Position numbers and translations under genes: made by a program
Assembly (NCBI GenBank): GCA_023417315.1
Contig: JAEZFW010000008.1
Location: 1-64,000 of the forward strand
From: Pseudomonadota bacterium
GTDB lineage: Bacteria; Pseudomonadota; Gammaproteobacteria; Steroidobacterales; Steroidobacteraceae
Direction of reading: 5' to 3'
Length of the DNA: 64,000 nt
The notes under the pieces: model-generated
Databases searched by the model: none
Seen by the model: the letters and a program-made list of their open reading frames with translations, nothing else
What the model was told of the DNA's origin: nothing
Shown: positions 1-8,059 of the stretch, one piece after another
Position numbering within the stretch: position 1 is the stretch's first letter
How the letters are laid out: every line of letters begins with the position of its first letter

Positions 1-200
1 AGCAGGTTCGCAGCTCATCACGGCGCGCAGCACATATCATGCTGCATCACGACGCCGGATATATGTCCGAGCACCGCTTCCGTTCACCCATCAACGCTTG
101 ACGGTGAGGAGGCGTCCATATATGTCCCAATGAGTGCCTCCTCCCTTTGTGCTCCTTTGTGCTCCCACGAATCGTTGATAGCTCTCGGTTCGCCAATAGA

Positions 201-1076
201 TCACCGCTTCTCCGAGTCCACCTCGAGGTAGCCAAGCGACGCGAGAAACTTATCTGCCGCTTTCGACGCCATCGCACTGACCTGCGCATCAGGCTTTGGC
301 CAGCCATCGTCAGGAATGCCCTTCGGTGTGAACAGATGGCCGACATCTTGGTAAACAACCAATTCGCATCGATTGCCGTGCTCGCGCATCTCTTGGCAGA
401 AGCGCTGCGCACCTGGCAGCGGAGTCACGGTGTCTACATCGCCCTGCAACAGAATTGCCGGAGGCAGTCCGCCGCGGACGTGCGCTGCTGGAGAGAGGCT
501 ACGGACTGGTATGATCCCACGGAGAATGTGCTCGAGGTGTTTGTCGTTCTCGACGTCTACCGCCGCCGAGAACAGCACAAGTGCATTCGGTTGAGCACTG
601 ATCTTGTGGTCCTCACTGTCACGGAGAACTGCGGCACTAGCGGCGAGATGCGCGCCGGCCGACCACCCATGAGCAGCGAGTCGATTCGGATCGACCCCAA
701 GCTCCTTCGAGTTCTCACGTATCCAACGGATCGCTGCGCGCGCATCGGCGACCGCATCGGCGGGTGTCGTGGACTCGCTCGCTAAGCGGTACTGCGCCGA
801 GAACGCGACCATGCCGAGAGCTGCCCAATGTCTAGCATTTCCCTCAGCCCACTCAGGCTCACCCATAACCCAGCCACCGCCGTGAAAGCTCACAATGGCG
901 GGCCGCTGCTCGCCCTCGCGCATATCATCGGCTCGATAGATCAGGAGCCTAAGCTCGGCATCTCCCCGACGAGCATAGATTTTGTTTACTGGGCCAACCA
1001 CTTCGCGCGCGTGGCTCTGGATAGCCACGACGCACAAGGTGAGGAGCACGAGTTCCCGAACATAGCCTCCTATCAT
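201..1076 (-). CDS. Secreted alpha/beta hydrolase (carboxylesterase/lipase type)
   Basis: A 291-residue alpha/beta-hydrolase of the esterase/lipase (fold-3, BD-FAE-like) group, expected to hydrolyse an ester outside the cytoplasm. The oxyanion-hole motif HGGGW lies in the first third. The nucleophile elbow GWSAGAH follows, then a late Asp in QGDVDTVTP and the catalytic His in DVGHLF, so the triad looks complete. The chosen ATG at 1076 is preceded by AGAGG and begins a signal peptide (a hydrophobic stretch ending near QSHA). An ATG 16 codons further upstream would start inside the REP-like repeat and is less likely. It is the last minus-strand gene at this edge and appears to be a single-gene unit. 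The natural substrate cannot be told. Confidence 0.85.
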   Translation of the reverse strand: MIGGYVRELVLLTLCVVAIQSHAREVVGPVNKIYARRGDAELRLLIYRADDMREGEQRPAIVSFHGGGWVMGEPEWAEGNARHWAALGMVAFSAQYRLASESTTPADAVADARAAIRWIRENSKELGVDPNRLAAHGWSAGAHLAASAAVLRDSEDHKISAQPNALVLFSAAVDVENDKHLEHILRGIIPVRSLSPAAHVRGGLPPAILLQGDVDTVTPLPGAQRFCQEMREHGNRCELVVYQDVGHLFTPKGIPDDGWPKPDAQVSAMASKAADKFLASLGYLEVDSEKR

Positions 1077-1109
1077 GGAGAGACCTCTGCAAGATCGGCA
1101 ATTCAGTAA

Positions 1110-1153
1110 TTGGACACCCATCAACTTAGCCGAACAAATCGGTGGGTGTCCAA
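1110..1153. repeat. REP-like inverted repeat (BIME-type pair)
   Basis: TTGGACACCCA at 1110-1120 is matched by its exact reverse complement TGGGTGTCCAA at 1143-1153, giving an 11-bp stem around a 22-nt loop. The core GGTGGGTGTCC recurs near the RAYT gene (about 3056-3068) and, in diverged form, at 1231-1242 and 3007-3020. It therefore looks like a REP palindrome mobilised by that transposase. It lies just upstream of the esterase gene. Confidence 0.65.
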
Positions 1154-1171
1154 CTCTGCGTCCCTTTGGCT

Positions 1172-1256
1172 ACATATATATGCGAGCCGCCGGCAGCACA
1201 GCACGCGAGATTCTGGTCATTTGACCTGAAATCGGTGCGTGTCCTCGTGTGTGCTC
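1172..1256. repeat. Long direct repeat, left copy
   Basis: This stretch begins CTACATATATATG and ends with a GAAATCGGTGCGTGTCC element followed by a TG-rich tail. The same order of motifs occurs in the same orientation at about 2946-3034. The two copies flank the VOC gene and the RAYT gene. They have diverged by point changes and small gaps but align over roughly 85 bp. Fragments of the same TATATATG motif also occur at 58-67 and 117-128. Confidence 0.6.
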
Positions 1257-1259
1257 ACG

Positions 1260-1643
1260 TCAGTGGCCAGAGTACGTCACTACCTCGAGCTTGTTTCCGT
1301 CAGGATCTCGGACGAAAGCGCAGTAATAGTGTGGATCGTAGTCAGGACGCAAGCGGGGCTGGCCATCGCTTGAACCGCCGTGCTCCAAGGCAACTGCGTG
1401 GAAACGATCCACCATGCCGCGGTTCTCAACTCCAAAGGCGACGTGGCTCCCGTTGCCGACAGACGCTGGCTTTCCGTCAATCGGCACCTGCATGCTGAAG
1501 TGGAAAGTGCCGCAGGTGTAGCCGACTCCGTCTCCCGCCACTGCGAACGGCAAGATGCCAACAATCGGCAGCACGGCGTCGTAGAAGCGCTTAGATCGCT
1601 CCAGATCGTTGGTTCCAACAGACACGTGGTGAATCATCGGCAT
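1260..1643 (-). CDS. VOC-family protein (glyoxalase/bleomycin-resistance superfamily)
   Basis: A 127-residue single vicinal-oxygen-chelate domain with the family's two beta-alpha-beta-beta-beta modules. It opens MIHHVSVGTNDLERSKRFYD, the usual first module with a metal-ligand His. It carries SHVAFGV in the middle and ends with FVRDPDGNKLEVVTY, whose Glu is the usual C-terminal ligand. Proteins of this shape are small metalloenzymes or drug-binding proteins, and the substrate cannot be assigned from sequence. The gene stands alone between two REP-type direct repeats, so it may be a passenger of that repeat-flanked segment. Confidence 0.85.
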   Translation of the reverse strand: MPMIHHVSVGTNDLERSKRFYDAVLPIVGILPFAVAGDGVGYTCGTFHFSMQVPIDGKPASVGNGSHVAFGVENRGMVDRFHAVALEHGGSSDGQPRLRPDYDPHYYCAFVRDPDGNKLEVVTYSGH

Positions 1644-1730
1644 TCCTCACCTTCACTATCGCGGATGACGCATCAACGATCGAACTGAGCCCGTGGTTCG
1701 AGCGGATCGTGTGAGTATTGCGATGCCGGA

Positions 1731-1751
1731 AATCGGGGACACGCACCGATT
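1731..1751. repeat. REP-like palindrome
   Basis: AATCGG at 1731-1736 and CCGATT at 1746-1751 form an inverted repeat around GGACACGCA. The whole element is the reverse complement of the AATCGGTGCGTGTCC core seen at 1230-1243. It lies in the 285-bp gap 1644-1928 between the VOC and RAYT genes, where no convincing gene is visible. Confidence 0.55.
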
Positions 1752-1928
1752 GAACGCCAGCTTCGTTCGCGTCTGGGGCATTGGCGCGGACTCACGCTTA
1801 CGCGAGCGCGCGATAGCAATGATTGCAATTGAAACGTCTCCGCGCGCGTGGCCGAGGGCGGCCGGACCGAATCGTCCGTGCGTGGCGAGCAGAGAGAAGA
1901 GCGATTCAAGTGAATCGAGGGAGAGCGC

Positions 1929-2915
1929 TCACCCATAAAGCAGCTCGGCTCTGCGTAGCCCTCGGACCCAAGACTGTCCGAGCGCCTTAGCGTGCAGCTG
2001 CAAGTGATTGAGCCGACCCATGGCGCGACCAAACACGTTGCCGCGCGGCTGCATCGCCGCTTCCCACGCGCGCGGATCGATGTTGAGCCGCGTGATGATC
2101 GGTGGGAGCCGCGCGTCGATGTGACCGCGCTTGTCGTTTCGGATTGCGCGACCAGTCCAGTCGACGAGCTGCAAATAGTCCTTGAAGGAGTATGGGATGC
2201 GCACCGCCCCACTCCCCTGATCCGAGAAGGATTGCAGAGGAAGTTTCGCTGCGGGCTCGGCGCCCTTCGCTTCCACTCCTTTGAATCTTCGAACACGCTC
2301 GTAGATCGAGGTGAACTCCGAATCTTCCGGCGTCGACGCGATACCCGCTCTCACGGGATTGAGATCGACGTACGCCATCGCGGTGAGCAGACCCGCCTCG
2401 TCGAGCAGTGCTTGCGACCGGAAGCGACCTTGCCAGAAGCGGCCGTCGCAGTTGTCTTCTGCGTTTGCGCGACGAGCCAAGTGCTCGTTGAGACACTTCA
2501 TGAACCAGCTCAGATCGCTCAAGCGCTTGCGCCACTTGTCGATGATGAGCTCGGCGAGCTGTCGCTCTGCTTGTGTAGCTTTCCCATTGCTCCAGCGCTC
2601 CACCACAGGCGGAGCACGGAAGAGCTGCGTCCAGCGCTCGACGGCTTGCTCTCTACTCAGCTCCCGCGATCGTGCCTGATCGACGTACACGACGAGGTGA
2701 TAGTGGTTCGACATCACAGCAAACGCGCAGATTTCGATCGTGAAGATCGACGTCAGCTGCGCCAATCGCTCGAGCACCCATTCTTTGCGATGCGAGTAAT
2801 CGCGGCCCGCGTACTCATCGAAGCCCCACAGCCATGCGCGGCGGACGCAGCGAGCAACGACATGGTAGTACGGGGTATCGCTGAGCGACACCAGCGTCTT
2901 CCGCGCGTAAGTCAT
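1929..2915 (-). CDS. REP-associated tyrosine transposase (RAYT, Y1_Tnp family)
   Basis: A 328-residue single-copy transposase-like protein of the IS200/IS605-related TnpA-REP group. It cuts and joins single-stranded REP hairpins through a covalent tyrosine and an HUH metal site. The HUH motif appears as NHYHLV near residue 70. The family signature AYVDLNPVRAGI follows around residue 185, and the long C-terminal extension is typical of stand-alone RAYTs. The N-terminus (TPYYHVVARCVRRAWLWG) matches the usual RAYT opening. It is surrounded by its probable substrates, the REP-like elements at 1110-1153, 1731-1751 and 2946-3075. It lacks terminal repeats of its own and a TnpB partner, as expected for a domesticated transposase. 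Confidence 0.92.
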   Translation of the reverse strand: MTYARKTLVSLSDTPYYHVVARCVRRAWLWGFDEYAGRDYSHRKEWVLERLAQLTSIFTIEICAFAVMSNHYHLVVYVDQARSRELSREQAVERWTQLFRAPPVVERWSNGKATQAERQLAELIIDKWRKRLSDLSWFMKCLNEHLARRANAEDNCDGRFWQGRFRSQALLDEAGLLTAMAYVDLNPVRAGIASTPEDSEFTSIYERVRRFKGVEAKGAEPAAKLPLQSFSDQGSGAVRIPYSFKDYLQLVDWTGRAIRNDKRGHIDARLPPIITRLNIDPRAWEAAMQPRGNVFGRAMGRLNHLQLHAKALGQSWVRGLRRAELLYG

Positions 2916-2945
2916 ATGGCACCTCCTGTGCCGAATCGCTAGGTG

Positions 2946-3075
2946 CCTACATATATATGTGAGCTAGCGGCGACCTTGGACGCAAGTATCTGGGCGTTCA
3001 GCTAGAAATCGGCGCGTGTCCCAGTGTGTGTGTGCCAGTGTGTGCTAGAAATTCGATGGGTGTCCAATGCAATGT
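2946..3075. repeat. REP-like cluster, right copy of the long direct repeat
   Basis: It begins CTACATATATATG as at 1172. It continues to GAAATCGGCGCGTGTCC (near 3006) with a TG-rich tail, and then adds a second unit GATGGGTGTCCAATGCAATG near 3054. The cluster occupies the gap between the RAYT start and the end of the nuclease-like gene. No gene is seen from 2916 to 3130. Confidence 0.6.
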
Positions 3076-3130
3076 GGTCGATGGTCAATCAGACAGCCCC
3101 ATAGCCAAGGGTCTCGGAAACTCCCTCGCG

Positions 3131-4567
3131 CTAAGCAAGAGCAATACTGCGGAATCGCGACATCAAGGTGTCCTCATACGTTGTCTTCTCACCTTCGATC
3201 ATGCGCTCTAGCATCGTGACTAGGTCGCTATCGCAGATCGGCAACACGACTCCGCGATCGTCTTTGTACGTATCGCTGCACCGATTGATGAGTGTTTGCA
3301 TATCATTGGTCGATCTAAAGATTAAAAGCCCGACCTTGCCCCGATTCATCGAAAACCGACCAGCTAGTTGATCAAGTTCTGGATTTGCTACTTCCTTGGT
3401 GTAGTTCTTGCACTCAGCGAAGACGAACTGCGCGGGAGTTCTGTATATCGTGTGCACGCGATGGAAGAAACCAGAGGGCGCTGCATTGTCGAACGAGATA
3501 TCTATTCGTTTCCGACCTTCATGGATCTCCTTCTCGATCACAGGGGAAACAAGATCGGGATACAGCACAAGCTCAAGGATTCCCACTACCGTGCGATGGT
3601 ACAGGCTCGCTTGCTCGTTTCCTGGGAGAATAGCCTTTAACTTACTTACCAAAAAGGCCGCGACGTCGCTCGCCGACTCTGTAGCCAGTTCCTCGTTTCT
3701 TATCGGACGCGTGGACGTTCGAACCCAAGCCTTAAAGTCGTTGAATACGTCTGGATGGGCTTGAGTGAATTTCGCGAGGAACTCTTTCGAATGAGGAGCC
3801 ACCTTTTCGGTAAGGTTCTTCTTTGTGACATACGGCGTTCCGTCCTTTCGCTCCTGAACGAGAACGGATCTCGCGCTCAGATGTTCACTCTGTAGGTATT
3901 CCAGAACGAACTTCGAATGGTATTGCTTCGATGTATACCGCTTGGCGTACGATACGATAGCCTTTGGCGTGAGTAGTATCCTTCTTTGATCGACCACTAG
4001 CATTTCTGCATAGGAGTTGGACCAGCACCTCGCCTGAGCATCCCAATAGAACCCTGTCGGAATCCGAGGTTGCAGAGGAATCCCCCAAATCTTGCATTGA
4101 CTCTGCGTATACCTAATCAACTGCGCCCTGATGACGTTAGTCGCCATGTCGGAGATCTTGTCTTTGTCGATCCCTGGTATGAAAAGGCGGAAGTCCTCGA
4201 GATCCTCCACGATACCCGTAGCTATTGCGCGGCTCTGCGCGATGCTTACGAACAACTTATTCGCGTCCTTTTCCCCTATAGCATTGCCTCTTGGTGCATG
4301 GCGCGACAGACCCAGACATGTCTCATTAGGTTCATGAAGATGGTTGAACATTGCTCGGGCCTGGTCCTTCGCCCCACTACGCAAAAGCGTGACGAAGGTT
4401 TGAAAGAAATTTCTGAGCGTTCTAGCCGCCTCCATCGACCACGAGTCGTTGCGAATACCAATAAAAAATGGATCGATGAAGAGCGGGATGTCCCGATCAG
4501 TATCGATATCCACAAAGTCGAGCTCGTATTGACTTACTCCCAGGCCGAATCTTCTACTTATCTTCAC
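3131..4567 (-). CDS. Uncharacterised protein with PD-(D/E)XK nuclease-like C-terminal region
   Basis: A 478-residue cytoplasmic protein that I do not recognise as a named family. The first 300 residues are mixed alpha/beta with no familiar motif. The last third carries RKRIDISFDN, about 25 residues later FVFAECKNYTKE, then QLAGRF. This Asp ... Glu-Cys-Lys arrangement with a trailing Gln fits the restriction-endonuclease-like nuclease core. A GTG start at 4567, five to six bases after GGGGGA, is preferred over the TTG at 4606. It lies 39 bp behind the membrane-protein gene and is probably the last gene of the same operon. In a defence island a DNA-cutting effector is a reasonable inference, but it is untested. 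Confidence 0.75.
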   Translation of the reverse strand: MKISRRFGLGVSQYELDFVDIDTDRDIPLFIDPFFIGIRNDSWSMEAARTLRNFFQTFVTLLRSGAKDQARAMFNHLHEPNETCLGLSRHAPRGNAIGEKDANKLFVSIAQSRAIATGIVEDLEDFRLFIPGIDKDKISDMATNVIRAQLIRYTQSQCKIWGIPLQPRIPTGFYWDAQARCWSNSYAEMLVVDQRRILLTPKAIVSYAKRYTSKQYHSKFVLEYLQSEHLSARSVLVQERKDGTPYVTKKNLTEKVAPHSKEFLAKFTQAHPDVFNDFKAWVRTSTRPIRNEELATESASDVAAFLVSKLKAILPGNEQASLYHRTVVGILELVLYPDLVSPVIEKEIHEGRKRIDISFDNAAPSGFFHRVHTIYRTPAQFVFAECKNYTKEVANPELDQLAGRFSMNRGKVGLLIFRSTNDMQTLINRCSDTYKDDRGVVLPICDSDLVTMLERMIEGEKTTYEDTLMSRFRSIALA

Positions 4568-4606
4568 GCACAATCCCCCAGAGCGTCGCTGGGAACAAAC
4601 TCGCAA

Positions 4607-5212
4607 CTACCAGAATGCGAACCAAAAAGGCTTTGCCTGCTCGAGAAGAAGCCCTCCTAGGACTAGTACAACTCGATCCACGTAGATGAGAGTCCAAAGA
4701 GCCCTTCTCGCCCACGTCTTGTGTTCATCCAGGCGGGCACGCACTTTCGTATCGAAGGCGCACGCCGGAAAAAATCGACCGCTCACGAACACGTATCCGA
4801 GCAGGCATATTGAAAGTACGGACCAGAAGGAAAAAGTAGGCGATACCAGTTCCGGAATCTTATTGGTCTTGATGGCGTCCCAGCCCACAAGCAAACAGAA
4901 AAGAGCGATCAGTCCACCGAGCAACAGAATTGCCTCACGAGTAGACCTGGAAGCACGAAGCCACTTTGAGGTATCAGAGTAACCGTCGAGTATCCGTTGA
5001 ACTCGATCCAACATTCCTACCGCTTGCTCTCTGGCGCGTGGCGGTTGCACTACGATATGAAGCGCAGGTGGGCTCTCCACTCGGAATCTTATGCGCACAC
5101 TGGCGCCGGGTGTTCCGGCAACGTTACCAGCTCCACTTCCAGTGATCTCGATCCGCAGCTCCGATGTGGAATCAGAGAACAACGGCGTGATAATTGCACC
5201 AGCGGAACTCAA
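4607..5212 (-). CDS. Uncharacterised multi-pass membrane protein, coupled to the upstream 59-residue ORF
   Basis: A 201-residue protein. Residues 1-65 are soluble and beta-rich (SELRIEITG, VRIRFRVES), and 65-90 form a helical linker. Two to three hydrophobic helices follow: REAILLLGGLIALFCLLVGW near 90-112, SVLSICLLGYVFVSG near 128-147, and a weaker one near 170-190. Its TTG start at 5212 overlaps the TGA of the preceding ORF, so either the ribosome restarts there or the two ORFs are one protein split by a -1 shift. A small membrane protein beside a nuclease-like gene resembles toxin/effector pairs in abortive-infection loci, but that role is inference. No family recognised. Confidence 0.65.
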   Translation of the reverse strand: MSSAGAIITPLFSDSTSELRIEITGSGAGNVAGTPGASVRIRFRVESPPALHIVVQPPRAREQAVGMLDRVQRILDGYSDTSKWLRASRSTREAILLLGGLIALFCLLVGWDAIKTNKIPELVSPTFSFWSVLSICLLGYVFVSGRFFPACAFDTKVRARLDEHKTWARRALWTLIYVDRVVLVLGGLLLEQAKPFWFAFW

Positions 5213-5388
5213 AGTTCGTCCCCGCTAGCGTCGCTGATCACGATACGGGTATTTATATCGGCATTGATACCGTTCATGACGTCGGCGAGCAGTGGCTTGA
5301 TTGCTCCCTCAAGCTCCGACACCATTGATTTTGTCACTCGACAAGGTAGGAGCGTCCGATCGATTCTGAACTGTGATGCCTGCTCCAT
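5209..5388 (-). CDS. Small 59-residue ORF, first gene (or N-terminal part) of the membrane/nuclease cassette
   Basis: This 59-codon ORF starts with ATG at 5388 after a strong AAGGAG placed seven bases upstream. It reads MEQASQFRIDRTLLPCRVTK and ends SDASGDEL. Its TGA (5211-5209) overlaps the TTG start of the next gene. Joined by a -1 shift the sequence would run smoothly from SGDEL into LSSAGAI, which reads like one continuous soluble domain. It may therefore be the true N-terminus of the membrane protein, with a frameshift, rather than a separate polypeptide. The 242 bp upstream (5389-5630) hold no confident gene and must carry the promoter if the cassette has its own. Confidence 0.6.
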   Translation of the reverse strand: MEQASQFRIDRTLLPCRVTKSMVSELEGAIKPLLADVMNGINADINTRIVISDASGDEL

Positions 5389-5630
5389 GCCGCGGCTCCT
5401 TGTTTCACTGATACGGAGTGCAACCTACGTCTCTTCACCGCCATGTTCCGTGAAATCGATCAAGAACATCGTTCGTGTACGCATGAATCAGATCACATCT
5501 ACGGCGGCGAAGTGCGCCAACCGCACATTGAAGTGTATGACGTTCGATCTCTGCTGCCTGCCCTTGGCCCCCCGACTTTTTGTTGACCACCGCTCTAACT
5601 AGTGGATCAGAAGCGGAGTCGACCACCACA

Positions 5631-8048
5631 TCAATCCAGCACACCTAAGAGCTCGGCGACAATGTGTACCTGATCATCCATGCCGTGATCGATCACGATG
5701 TCTTTGTACGACTGATCAAAACTGTCGGGACTGAGCGTGACTCGTCGATGATCCCAGCCACCATCGGCCAATTCCACTTTGTCACTCCGGTATATCTTCA
5801 CAGTATAGGCTCCACCAAGTTCCGGATCATGAATACTCCGATGCTGGGCTACCACCACTTTGCCGAGCCTCGTGCCAGACGGATTCATTCTGAACAAGCA
5901 CCAGGATCCGTTTGGTATCCGTCGATTCATTGATTCGCCGATCACTTGAGCGACAAACATTCCTTTTTGGAGGCGGAAATGAGTAGGCAACTCGACCCAC
6001 TGCACGCGCTCTGGATCAAAGACCTGTGATTCACTGAATACGCCGGCCGCAAACTTCAGCTCGACGATTGGCACGCAGTTCTCGTAAGGCACCGATTCAC
6101 GTGCCGAGAGCCGCCGGAACGGCTCCGTCGATCGATGAGCAGGCTGCGGCACTGATTCTGCGTAAATCGCTGATGCCGGCGGTGCTACGACGATCCGCGA
6201 TCTTAGATAGGCGGCAGTCTCTGCATCAGTACAATATACAAAGCATCCCTTCATGCCGCGAGTCATTAGAGTTCGATAGGTGTTCTTAATGATCTGGTCT
6301 ATCCGCGCCCTTGTACCCTCTGGGTCCGATCGCATCAGCTTCTTGTAACCCCTGATCGACTTATCACTTGATGCGCGGTGCTCTGGTCGAGTTATCACGT
6401 GCCCGTTCCGAACAACTAGATCGGGACCGATAACGACACCGATGTAGTCGACTTCGAGCCCTTGGCACGTGTGAATACAACCGATCTGTTCGACAGATTC
6501 CTGGGCCAGGATCCATAAGCTACCGTCGCTGGACAGGTTCCACTGCATCTCAAACTTGTGCTCCGGGATAACCACATCCATTGCCCGGGAATCCTTCCTG
6601 CTATTCCAAGGCCAACAATAGCCGGCCACCATTCTGGATCTGTTGTTAGCGCGGTTTGCACTCACGATCGCTTCGCGAACCGCACCGGGAGAATCTAGTA
6701 CTCTAAAGTCAAACTCTCTGGTATCCAGAACATCATTTGCTGTCTCCCGGATCTGGAGTGTCTGATCAATCCAGGCCAAGTATCCGTCAGAGCCGTTGCA
6801 ACGGAACTGCGATGACAGTGCTGCCTGGTGCAGCCTCGCGTGCATCGAAGCCGCCCAGGAGCGGATCTCTTCCTTGTGCCCGATATCGCTAAGCGTTACA
6901 CGCTGATCCTCGTCGAGGAAGAAAATTGTGCATTTAGCAGCCGAGATGATCTCTTTGATCTGATTCTCACCGAGGTTGCCGTACAGGCCGGATTTCTCAT
7001 TAAGACGATGGGCCTCGTCGACGATCAGTACGTCGAACGTGTTCGATCTCGCATCCGTAAAAGCACCCGACCCCGAGAAAAGATTCGAGATCTCTGTTTT
7101 CCAGAGAACACCTGTGAGCTTGCTTTCATAGACGGCACGGGGGGCAGCATTCTTCGAGACGTACTTCGTGACTAAGCCACGCTTGGTTAGCTCAACTAGC
7201 AGGTTGACTGCTATAACTGACTTTCCACTCCCCGGCCCTCCTTCTACTATCAGTACTTGCTTGGCTGTCTCTGAACCACGAGCCGCTGTGACTAGAGCTG
7301 TTTCGTAAACCACTTTCTGATCATCTACCAGCACAAATTCTTTGTTGCCGCGAATCATTCGCGCGAGGCTGTCGACGAGAGTTTTCGATGGTCGGATTCG
7401 ACCATTCTCAAGCTTGTATAGTAGCCCTGCGCGATCTCCCCACCGAACATGCTGTTTGATGAACTCTCGAAGACGCCTCCGCTCAGCCTCGCCCTTAAGG
7501 AAGATTGGCGCCTTATCGAGGTAATGCCGATAGCAGTCGTGATCGATCACTCCGTCGGGTGCGTAGTTGTGCAGATAAGCGCAGGGGTGAAGCTCCATTC
7601 TCGACTCGTACACGGCTTCGTTGAATCCGTTCAGGAGCGCCGCGTAGGACCAGGCTTGGTACGAAGGATGACTCACCTCCTGTTCACGCCCCAGAAACCG
7701 CGTAGTGACAACTCCATCTTTCTCCGTTCGCTTCGCCTCTGACCATTGCTTGAGCTCGACGATGATCACCTTCGGATCGTCTTGAGGTCCAGCACCAGTG
7801 AGTATGAAATCCACACGCTTGGCCGTTTGTGGAATAACGTACTCGATTGCCACGCCGACATCGATGGGAATCGCTTCATCGTTCAGGACCTTGGCCATAC
7901 AGACGAGAGACTCGCGCCAAGAAGCGAGTTCGGAGCGCCCAACTTCGCGACCCGTACACTCTTTGTATGAGTCTCGGATAATCTCGTGAATATCGTCGTG
8001 AAACGTATCCCTGAGAAATTGCCCTTTCGTTGCTTGATAGACAATCAT
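5631..8048 (-). CDS. DUF2075 (Schlafen group 3-like) helicase with N-terminal nuclease-like and C-terminal S24 peptidase-like domains
   Basis: An 805-residue three-part protein. Residues about 60-105 carry RVDFILTG and VIIVELKQW, an Asp...Glu-x-Lys pair typical of PD-(D/E)XK folds. The DUF2075 helicase core follows, with Walker A GGPGSGKS near residue 273, Walker B LIVDEAHR near 342, and SSQFRCNGSDGY plus IHTCQGLEVDYIG further on. The C-terminal 130 residues hold QVIGESMNRRIPNGSW (Ser near 705) and YTVKIYR (Lys near 750), the Ser-Lys dyad layout of LexA/UmuD-type S24 peptidases. The gene follows the MazG-like gene by 11 bp and is probably co-transcribed. The pairing suggests a phage-defence unit in which the S24 part may sense DNA damage. 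That last step is inference. Confidence 0.85.
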   Translation of the reverse strand: MIVYQATKGQFLRDTFHDDIHEIIRDSYKECTGREVGRSELASWRESLVCMAKVLNDEAIPIDVGVAIEYVIPQTAKRVDFILTGAGPQDDPKVIIVELKQWSEAKRTEKDGVVTTRFLGREQEVSHPSYQAWSYAALLNGFNEAVYESRMELHPCAYLHNYAPDGVIDHDCYRHYLDKAPIFLKGEAERRRLREFIKQHVRWGDRAGLLYKLENGRIRPSKTLVDSLARMIRGNKEFVLVDDQKVVYETALVTAARGSETAKQVLIVEGGPGSGKSVIAVNLLVELTKRGLVTKYVSKNAAPRAVYESKLTGVLWKTEISNLFSGSGAFTDARSNTFDVLIVDEAHRLNEKSGLYGNLGENQIKEIISAAKCTIFFLDEDQRVTLSDIGHKEEIRSWAASMHARLHQAALSSQFRCNGSDGYLAWIDQTLQIRETANDVLDTREFDFRVLDSPGAVREAIVSANRANNRSRMVAGYCWPWNSRKDSRAMDVVIPEHKFEMQWNLSSDGSLWILAQESVEQIGCIHTCQGLEVDYIGVVIGPDLVVRNGHVITRPEHRASSDKSIRGYKKLMRSDPEGTRARIDQIIKNTYRTLMTRGMKGCFVYCTDAETAAYLRSRIVVAPPASAIYAESVPQPAHRSTEPFRRLSARESVPYENCVPIVELKFAAGVFSESQVFDPERVQWVELPTHFRLQKGMFVAQVIGESMNRRIPNGSWCLFRMNPSGTRLGKVVVAQHRSIHDPELGGAYTVKIYRSDKVELADGGWDHRRVTLSPDSFDQSYKDIVIDHGMDDQVHIVAELLGVLD

Positions 8049-8059
8049 GCGAATTGCAG

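Noticed and set aside
1693..1938. 81-codon plus-strand frame between the VOC and RAYT genes
   Set aside because: It contains a REP palindrome, lacks a ribosome-binding site and has no recognisable protein character.
5435..5644. Minus-strand 69-codon frame between the DUF2075 gene and the 59-residue ORF
   Set aside because: It would start with GTG inside the end of the DUF2075 gene, shows no domain and has no good ribosome-binding site. It is left as intergenic.
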